A DNA stretch of 5,143 bases from Akkermansiaceae bacterium (GTDB lineage Bacteria > Verrucomicrobiota > Verrucomicrobiia > Verrucomicrobiales > Akkermansiaceae): assembly GCA_028293225.1 (NCBI GenBank), contig JAQGPE010000427.1, forward strand, positions 1 through 5,143, read 5' to 3'. The position numbers and the translations under genes were made by a program. Positions 1 through 5,143 of the stretch are shown piece after piece. Position 1 is the first letter of the stretch, and the number at the start of each line of letters is the position of its first letter. A model generated the notes under the pieces. It saw only the letters and a list, made by a program, of their open reading frames with translations, was not told the origin of the DNA and ran no database searches.

Positions 1-1
1 T

Positions 2-184
2 AAGATCTGGAACGAATATTTCCATCCGGAAGAATACGACGAAGACCCAACAAAGCACGCCCGCCTTCGTGCTAAAGCATACGCAAAGGCCTGCAAAATT
101 AGAGCTCAATTGACCGCTGACACGTTCCACTGCATCGAGGCAGACGCCCTAATCCGGGGTTCCATAGACCCTTCCTCGACCTAA
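2..184 (+). CDS. C-terminal end of an unidentified protein (5' truncated by the window edge)
   Basis: An open frame runs from the window edge to a TAA at 182-184 and gives 60 residues with no start codon needed inside the window. The peptide starts KIWNEYFHPEEYDEDP, continues as a basic, Ala-rich stretch that could be an amphipathic helix (about residues 18-38), and ends RGSIDPSST. It has cysteines at residues 31 and 44 of the visible part. By hand count GC is about 53%, 43% and 58% at codon positions 1, 2 and 3, the order expected of a coding frame. The stop lies 36 bases before the next gene. I do not recognise the family; it does not resemble the C-terminus of a DUF58 or MoxR protein, the usual upstream partners of the next gene. 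Overall GC near 52% contrasts with 65-70% downstream, so it may have a different history. A chance open frame cannot be excluded at this length. Confidence 0.5.
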   Translation, partial: KIWNEYFHPEEYDEDPTKHARLRAKAYAKACKIRAQLTADTFHCIEADALIRGSIDPSST

Positions 185-220
185 TTTTCGCATGCAACTG
201 ATTCGCGACTGCCGTCCTGC

Positions 221-2230
221 ATGACGTTTTTCCAGCCATTGCTGCTCTGGGGCCTGCTCGCCGCGCTGGTCCCGATCCTCATCCACCTGCTCAACCGCAG
301 GCGGCACAAGACCGTCCCGTGGGCGGCCATGCAGTTCCTGCTGAAGGCGACCCGCGAATCCCGCGGCAAAAAGAAGCTCCGCCACCTCGTGATCCTGACC
401 TGCCGTGCGGCCGGGATCGCGGCGCTGGCCACTTCGGCGGCGCGACCGGTCATGAGCGGGCTTTTCGGCGGAATCGGCGGCGGCAAGCCGGACCTGATCG
501 TGATCCTTTTCGACCGCTCCGCCAGCATGGAGGCGAATCCCCGCAGCGGCACGCTTTCCAAACGCGAACTCGCCCTCGGCCGCCTGCGCGATGCCCTGAA
601 GGACATGGAAGGCTCGCGGGTGGTGCTCGTCGACAGCGCCAGCGGCCAGCCCCAGGAAGTGCCCAGCCCGGAGACGCTCAGCAGCCTTTCGGCAGTCGCC
701 GGCACCGACAGCACCGCCGATATGCCGGGCCTGATGCTGCGGGCCGTCTCCTTCCTCTCGGAAAATCCCGGCCGCTCCGAAGTGTGGGTCGTCTCCGATC
801 TCCAGACCTCGAACTGGCAGCCGCAGAACGATCGCTGGGCTTCCGCCAAGGCCAGCCTCGCAAGCCTGCCCCAGCCACCCGGTCTGCGCATTCTGGCCCT
901 CACCGGCGAACCCGCGCCCAACCAATCCCTGCGCCTCCTGGCTGCCCGCCGGGCCGGAGACCAGGTGCTGCTGGATGTGGAAATCAGCCGCAACGACGAC
1001 GGCGCCGCCGCGATAAATTTACCACTCACCGCCACCCTCAACGGCCTGGCCAGCACTACCAACGTCACCCTGGAAGGCAGCTCGCTGCGGTTCCGGCGCA
1101 CGCTCGATCTGCCGCCCGGCAAGGCCCCCGGCTACGGCTGGCTGTCGATCCCCGGCGACGGCAATATCCGCGACAACGTGGCCTTCTTCGCCTACGGACC
1201 GCCGCGCCCGGTGAAGAGCCTGCTGGTGGCGCCGCCGGGTGAAGCGGCCGACTACCTGGCCGCCTCCGCCGCGCCGGAGGGCTTCGGATCACAGGCGATC
1301 GAGCGGATCGATCCCGCCAACGTCGCCGCACTGGATGCGACCGGCATCGCGGCAATCTTCTGGGCCGCTCCCCTGCCCCAGGGTTCCGCGGCGGAAAAGA
1401 TCTCCCGCTTTCTCTCCGAAGGTGGCCAGGTGATCTTCTTTCCGCCGCAGCGCGAGGAAAGCCTGACCGAATTTCTCGGCGTCCGCTGGTCGGCGATCAC
1501 CAAGGCGGCGGAGGACAAGTTCTTCGTGCTCGAAAGCTGGAACCACGACGACGGCCTGCTGCGCGATGGGCTCGACGGCGGCCAGATCCCCGGCGCCCGC
1601 ATGAAAGCCGTGCAGCGCCGGCTGGCCGAGGGGCAGCTGACCTCGATGGCCAAGTGGGACGACGGCAAGGTCTTCCTGGGCCGGCAGGTGGTCGACCGCG
1701 GCACCGCCTGGTTTGCCGGCTCGCTGCCGGACTACACCTGGTCGAACCTCGGCGACGCCGACGTCCTGCTGCCGATGGCCCAGCGCGCCGTGACCGCCGG
1801 GGCGGAGCGCTTCGATACCGGCTACCTTGCCGAAGTCGGCAGCAAGGAAGCCGCCACCCGGCCGGGTGAAACGCGTGAACGCATCGACAGCTACGGTGCG
1901 CCCGATCCCGCCAATCTTGACTACCAGGCCGGCATCCATCGCTATGGCGACCGCATGCTGGCCCTGAACCACCCCGGCACCGAGGACGACCCGGTGGTCC
2001 TGGAGAGGGAGAGCCTCGATCAACTGCTCGACGGCACCCGCTACACTCTGCTGGAAGACCGCGGCACCTCGACCCGGGAAACCACCTACCGCGACCTGTG
2101 GCGCGGCTTTCTCATGGCGATGCTCGCTTTCCTGGTCGCCGAGGCCGTGCTGTGCCTGCCGCGCCGTCCCGCCGTCGAACCGCTGCCCGGGGCCCCCGGA
2201 GCCAAGCGCCCGCCGTTCTTTCCCTCCTGA
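221..2230 (+). CDS. BatA-domain, vWA-domain membrane protein
   Basis: A 669-residue Bat-type envelope protein. Residues 1-85 match the BatA N-terminal domain: a membrane helix at about 6-24, a strongly basic loop (NRRRHK at 25-30, RGKKKLRH at 48-55) with the family's VPW/F signature (VPWAAMQFL, 32-40), and a second helix at about 56-75. A Gly-rich linker (83-88) leads to a vWA domain at about 90-230 with a complete MIDAS: D98-x-S100-x-S102, T162 in GTD, and D193 in VVSDLQ. Residues 330-525 look like a Rossmann/GATase-like fold (GGQVIFFPP at 401-409). The only cysteines are C61 and C645, so this part cannot use a cysteine nucleophile. A final helix at about 629-646 precedes a Pro/Arg-rich tail. 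The positive-inside rule puts the bulk of the protein in the periplasm. The ATG at 221 begins exactly at the BatA domain but has no Shine-Dalgarno sequence. Expected role: metal-dependent scaffold in a MoxR/vWA envelope system; the client is unknown. Confidence 0.9.
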   Translation: MTFFQPLLLWGLLAALVPILIHLLNRRRHKTVPWAAMQFLLKATRESRGKKKLRHLVILTCRAAGIAALATSAARPVMSGLFGGIGGGKPDLIVILFDRSASMEANPRSGTLSKRELALGRLRDALKDMEGSRVVLVDSASGQPQEVPSPETLSSLSAVAGTDSTADMPGLMLRAVSFLSENPGRSEVWVVSDLQTSNWQPQNDRWASAKASLASLPQPPGLRILALTGEPAPNQSLRLLAARRAGDQVLLDVEISRNDDGAAAINLPLTATLNGLASTTNVTLEGSSLRFRRTLDLPPGKAPGYGWLSIPGDGNIRDNVAFFAYGPPRPVKSLLVAPPGEAADYLAASAAPEGFGSQAIERIDPANVAALDATGIAAIFWAAPLPQGSAAEKISRFLSEGGQVIFFPPQREESLTEFLGVRWSAITKAAEDKFFVLESWNHDDGLLRDGLDGGQIPGARMKAVQRRLAEGQLTSMAKWDDGKVFLGRQVVDRGTAWFAGSLPDYTWSNLGDADVLLPMAQRAVTAGAERFDTGYLAEVGSKEAATRPGETRERIDSYGAPDPANLDYQAGIHRYGDRMLALNHPGTEDDPVVLERESLDQLLDGTRYTLLEDRGTSTRETTYRDLWRGFLMAMLAFLVAEAVLCLPRRPAVEPLPGAPGAKRPPFFPS

Positions 2231-2245
2231 TTTCCCCGTCGTTTG
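2228..2245 (+). promoter_or_regulatory. Gene junction with in-frame TGA and probable TTG start
   Basis: The stop of the first vWA gene (TGA, 2228-2230) and the probable TTG start of the second (2243-2245) lie in the same reading frame, separated by four sense codons. The preceding bases are pyrimidine-rich and hold no Shine-Dalgarno-like GGAGG. The first in-frame ATG is at residue 27 and would remove half of the first membrane helix, so the TTG is preferred. The short spacing suggests that translation of the second gene depends on ribosomes finishing the first. Readthrough to a fused product or a base error are the alternatives. Confidence 0.5.
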
Positions 2246-4468
2246 TCGTTTCACCTCCAGCACCTGTTTTTCTCGCCCTCCACCGGCGCCCTGTGGGCCG
2301 GGCTGATTGCGCTGGTGGGCATGGCCGCTCTGTGCCTGATCGCGTGGCGGCGCAGTCCGACGCCAAAGCGCACCGCCCTGCTGGAGGGCCTGCGCTTCTT
2401 CTGCACGCTGCTGGTGGTCGCTCTGCTGTGGAAGCCGGAATGGCAGACCGTGACGATCCCGCACACCAAGCCGGAGATCGCGATCCTGTGGGACGCTTCG
2501 AAGTCGATGGAAACCACCGACGCCGAACTGCCCCAGCTCTTTTCCCCCGCCAAGGAAGTGGTCTCACGCGCCGAGTGGACCCAGGCGGCCCTGAAAAACC
2601 TGCCCTGGGACACCCTGGCCAATGGCGGCGCCAATGAGGTCACCCGCCAGAGTTTCGCCGCCCCCGGGGAAGTCGCGGAAGCCGGCGCCAGCGGCACCGA
2701 TCTGGCCCAGCCGCTGGAAGACCTGCTGGAGCGCCGCGACAATCTGCGCGCCGTGGTGATGCTCTCCGACGGCGACTACAACCAAGGCGAGCCGCCGGTC
2801 GTCGCCGCGCAGAAGATGCTGCGACGGAACATCCCGCTCTTCACCATTCCCGTCGGCTCGAAGAAGCGCCTGCCCGATCTCGACCTCCTCTCCGTGACCG
2901 CTCCGGCCTACGGCATCGTCGGGGAAAACGTCCAGATCCCTTTCACCATCCGTTCGTCGCTCGACCGTGAGGTCCGCACCATCGTCCGCCTGCGCGACGG
3001 CACCGGCCAGGAAAAGACCAAGGACATCGTGATCGCCCCGGGAGCCGAGACCTACGAGGCCATTCTCTGGAAGATCGAGAAAGAAGGCCCGGCCACCCTG
3101 GAGCTGTCCATCCCTCTGGCAGCGGGCGAACGCATCGAGCAGAACAACGCCCGCAAGTTCATCCTTTCCGGCCGGCCGGAATCGATCCACGTGCTGGTGA
3201 TCGATACCCTGCCGCGCTGGGAGTACCGCTATCTGCGCAATGCGCTTTCCCGCGACCCCGGCGTCGATCTTTCCTGCCTGCTCCTCACGCCCCAGCTCGG
3301 CAAGGGCAACGGGCCCGACTACATCCAGGACTTCCCGGAAAAGCCGGAGGAGCTGTCGAAGTACGACGTGATCATCCTTGGCGACATCGGGATCGGCCCC
3401 GACCAGTTGACGAAGGAGCAGTGCGGGCTGCTGCGCGGGCTGGTGGAAAGCCAGGCCAGCGGGATCGTCTTCCTGCCGGGCCGCCAGGGCAATCAGTTCA
3501 CCCTGCTGGACTCGCCGCTGGCGGATCTGATGCCGGTGCAGTTGGACGACACCAACAAGACCGGCTTTGCCGACTCCGTCGCCTCGCCCCTTTCCCTGAC
3601 CACGGAAGGCCGCGGCTCCCTGCTGACCATGCTGGCCGACACCGAGGAAGGAAATCCGGACGTTTGGCGCAGCCTGCCCGGCTTCTACTGGCACGCCCCG
3701 GTGCTGCGGGCGAAGGGCGGCACGGAGGTGCTGGCGGTCCACGCCACCAAGCGCGGCCGCTTCGGCCCGGTCCCACTGATCGTCACCAAGGCCGCTGGCA
3801 CCGGCAAGGTGCTGTTCATGGGCATCGACTCCGCCTGGCGTTGGCGCCGCGGGGTGGAGGATAAATATCACTACCGCTTCTGGGGCCAGGTCGCCCGCTG
3901 GATGTCCTACCAGCGCAACATGGCCTCCGGAGAGCGGGTCCGGCTTTATTTCACCCCCGAGCGCCCGGTTCCCGGCAGCACCGTCACCCTGAATGCCAAT
4001 GCCTTCGACTTGAACGGCGCACCGCTCCAGGACGGCACGGTGGTGGTCGAGGCCACGGCCCCTGATGGCACCGTCCAGAGCACGGTGCTGGAAAAGAACG
4101 CCGGAGCCTGGGGCTCTTTCACCGGCCGCCTCAAGATTTCCCGGCCCGGCTCGTGGAAGCTGCGGGCTTTCGTCCAGAACACTCCCGAAAAGGCGGTCGA
4201 GACCGTCCTGCTCGCCCAAGGCATCGATCTGGAAAAAACCGGCCAGCCCGCCCGCCCGGAGGTGCTGGAGGAAATGTCCCGCATCACCAGGGGCCGCATG
4301 GTCACCCCGGAGGAACTCGGCGACCTGATGAAGGAGATCCAGTCCCTGCCGCAGCCGAAGCCGTTGGAGAACCGGGTGGCCCTGTGGTCGCACTGGGCCA
4401 CCGTGGCGGCTCTGGTCGTGCTGCTCGGAGTTTTTTGGACAGGTCGCAAGCTCAGCGGCGTCTTTTAA
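2243..4468 (+). CDS. vWA-domain membrane protein with glutamine-amidotransferase-like region
   Basis: A 741-residue protein, second member of the vWA pair. Two membrane helices (about 15-35 and 48-64) flank a basic loop (WRRSPTPKR), which predicts a cytoplasmic loop and periplasmic domains. The vWA domain (about 77-206) has a full MIDAS: D84-x-S86-x-S88, T152 in GTD, D176 in MLSDGDYNQG. Residues 210-310 look like a beta-sandwich of the CARDB/Ig type. Residues 314-560 are a GATase-like fold with the hallmark PRWEYRYLRNAL (324-335) and a closing aromatic stretch (GIDSAWRWRRG, then YHYRFWGQVARW). Where an active amidotransferase would have its nucleophile elbow there is FLPGRQG without cysteine, so it is probably not catalytic. 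Residues 565-660 look like a second beta-sandwich, and a helix at about 712-733 ends the protein. Its role is probably assembly or ligand binding with the upstream gene product. The TTG start is inferred because the first ATG (residue 27) would break the first helix. Confidence 0.87.
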   Translation: MSFHLQHLFFSPSTGALWAGLIALVGMAALCLIAWRRSPTPKRTALLEGLRFFCTLLVVALLWKPEWQTVTIPHTKPEIAILWDASKSMETTDAELPQLFSPAKEVVSRAEWTQAALKNLPWDTLANGGANEVTRQSFAAPGEVAEAGASGTDLAQPLEDLLERRDNLRAVVMLSDGDYNQGEPPVVAAQKMLRRNIPLFTIPVGSKKRLPDLDLLSVTAPAYGIVGENVQIPFTIRSSLDREVRTIVRLRDGTGQEKTKDIVIAPGAETYEAILWKIEKEGPATLELSIPLAAGERIEQNNARKFILSGRPESIHVLVIDTLPRWEYRYLRNALSRDPGVDLSCLLLTPQLGKGNGPDYIQDFPEKPEELSKYDVIILGDIGIGPDQLTKEQCGLLRGLVESQASGIVFLPGRQGNQFTLLDSPLADLMPVQLDDTNKTGFADSVASPLSLTTEGRGSLLTMLADTEEGNPDVWRSLPGFYWHAPVLRAKGGTEVLAVHATKRGRFGPVPLIVTKAAGTGKVLFMGIDSAWRWRRGVEDKYHYRFWGQVARWMSYQRNMASGERVRLYFTPERPVPGSTVTLNANAFDLNGAPLQDGTVVVEATAPDGTVQSTVLEKNAGAWGSFTGRLKISRPGSWKLRAFVQNTPEKAVETVLLAQGIDLEKTGQPARPEVLEEMSRITRGRMVTPEELGDLMKEIQSLPQPKPLENRVALWSHWATVAALVVLLGVFWTGRKLSGVF

Positions 4469-4550
4469 AGGTCATGACCCCGGTGCTCGCGACACCAGCC
4501 ATTGACCCGACGCCCCTCCGGCACCATTTTGGCGGCCTCCGCCCGATCCC

Positions 4551-5143
4551 ATGCTCCGCCGCCTGCTCATCGCCATTTCCCTGACGCTGCCTGTCTCCCT
4601 TTCCGCGGCAGAAACCCGGCCCGCCGTGATCCCACCGGTCGCGGAGAAGCCGGTGGCGGCGGACCCGAATGCCCCGGCAAAACCTGCCTATCCAGTCACG
4701 CCCCCTGCTCCCGCCACCCCGCCGGCGGAGCCCGCGGCCCCGGAAATCCCGGACGATGGTGTCCGCGTCTCGATCCTCGGCTACCACGACTTTTCCGAGA
4801 CCGACAAGGAGACGGACATGAAGATCCACACCTCCAAGTTCCGTCAGGAAATGAAGGCGTTGAAGGACATGGGCCTGCCGGTCATTTCCATGGCGGATTT
4901 CCAGGCCTGGAAGCGCGGCGAGAAGACCATCCCGGAAAAGAGCATCCTCATCACCATCGATGACGGCTGGAAAGCCGTTTACACCGATGCCTACCCGATC
5001 CTGAAGGAATACGGCTACCCCTTCACCATTTTCCTCTACAAGAACTACGTCGACGGCGGCGGCCGGGCACTCACCTCGACCATGATCCAGGAGATGCAGC
5101 AGAATGGCGCCACCATCGGCAGCCACTCCGTCAGCCACCCCTA
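4551..5143 (+). CDS. Secreted polysaccharide deacetylase, NodB/CE4 fold (3' truncated)
   Basis: The first 197 residues are visible; the gene continues past the window. Residues 1-20 form a signal peptide (LRRLL followed by a hydrophobic core) with a likely cut after SAA-20; no lipobox cysteine is present. Residues 22-68 are a Pro/Ala-rich linker that probably spaces the domain from the membrane or wall. The catalytic domain begins with VRVSILGYHDF (71-81). Motif 1 is TIDDGW (135-140), where D137 would be the catalytic base and D138 a metal ligand. Motif 2 is SHSVSH (191-196), where H192 and H196 would complete the metal site. The canonical TFDDG has Ile in place of Phe here. CE4 enzymes remove N- or O-acetyl groups from polysaccharides such as peptidoglycan, chitin or poly-GlcNAc; the substrate cannot be told. 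The remaining motifs (3-5) lie beyond the edge. The ATG at 4551 is chosen because it gives the signal peptide; an ATG at 4474 is out of frame. No Shine-Dalgarno sequence is evident. Confidence 0.88.
   Translation, partial: MLRRLLIAISLTLPVSLSAAETRPAVIPPVAEKPVAADPNAPAKPAYPVTPPAPATPPAEPAAPEIPDDGVRVSILGYHDFSETDKETDMKIHTSKFRQEMKALKDMGLPVISMADFQAWKRGEKTIPEKSILITIDDGWKAVYTDAYPILKEYGYPFTIFLYKNYVDGGGRALTSTMIQEMQQNGATIGSHSVSHP

Noticed and set aside
110..138. TTGACC (110-115) as a possible -35 promoter box
   Set aside because: The hexamer 17 bases further on (CATCGA) hardly resembles TATAAT, and the site lies within the upstream open frame.
181..1122. Minus-strand open frames of 258 and 313 residues opposite the first vWA gene
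   Set aside because: They overlap each other and the well-supported BatA/vWA coding frame, and their Arg/Ser/Gly-rich peptides look like antisense translation.
1289..2464. A 391-residue minus-strand open frame spanning the junction of the two vWA genes
   Set aside because: Same GC-driven shadow effect; its sequence is a low-complexity mix rich in Gly, Ala, Gln and His without family motifs.
2098..2637. A 179-residue plus-strand open frame bridging the two vWA genes in another phase
   Set aside because: It is Arg/Pro/Ala-rich and out of frame with both real genes, typical of a shifted frame in GC-rich DNA.
2564..4393. A 609-residue open frame on the minus strand
   Set aside because: It lies wholly opposite the second vWA gene, whose protein has clear domains and motifs. 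High GC at third codon positions removes stops from the opposite strand, and the antisense peptide shows no recognisable domain.
4470..4479. Perfect 10-base palindrome GGTCATGACC just after the second vWA gene
   Set aside because: It is too short, with no loop or following T-run, to be a terminator, and a single copy gives no ground to call an operator.
4452..5138. A 228-residue minus-strand open frame at the right edge
   Set aside because: It is opposite the deacetylase frame, which has a signal peptide and both CE4 motifs; the antisense product has none.

Overview
The window carries a plus-strand stretch of GC-rich bacterial DNA with two complete genes, the start of a third, and the tail of a fourth at the left edge. 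Most likely source is a Verrucomicrobiota-type bacterium (Planctomycetota as an alternative). This rests on the high GC content, on two large Bat-type von Willebrand factor A (vWA) membrane proteins placed side by side, and on start codons without clear Shine-Dalgarno sequences. It is an inference, not a taxonomic proof.

Layout: (a) bases 2-184 are an open frame without a start, read as the last 60 codons of an upstream gene I cannot identify; its GC (about 52% by hand count) is clearly below the rest. (b) 221-2230 encodes a 669-residue BatA-domain/vWA membrane protein. (c) 2243-4468 encodes a 741-residue membrane protein with vWA and glutamine-amidotransferase-like regions; it begins in the same reading frame 12 bases after the previous stop, apparently at a TTG codon. 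(d) After an 82-base gap, 4551-5143 encodes the first 197 residues of a secreted polysaccharide deacetylase (NodB/CE4 fold) with a signal peptide and a Pro/Ala-rich linker; it runs off the right edge.

The two vWA proteins share one plan: two N-terminal membrane helices, a vWA domain with a complete metal-binding (MIDAS) triad, a Rossmann/GATase-like region without a usable nucleophilic cysteine, and one C-terminal helix. The positive loop between the first two helices predicts that the large domains face the periplasm. They probably form a membrane complex that binds partners through metal-bridged contacts. Such proteins usually work with a MoxR AAA+ ATPase and a DUF58 protein, neither of which is visible here. 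The deacetylase suggests, but does not prove, a link to envelope or exopolysaccharide modification.

I see no RNA genes, CRISPR arrays, insertion sequences or convincing terminators. The window looks mostly like an ordinary chromosomal envelope locus; the points worth a second look are the left-edge composition shift, the TGA/TTG junction between the two vWA genes, and the coupling to a deacetylase.
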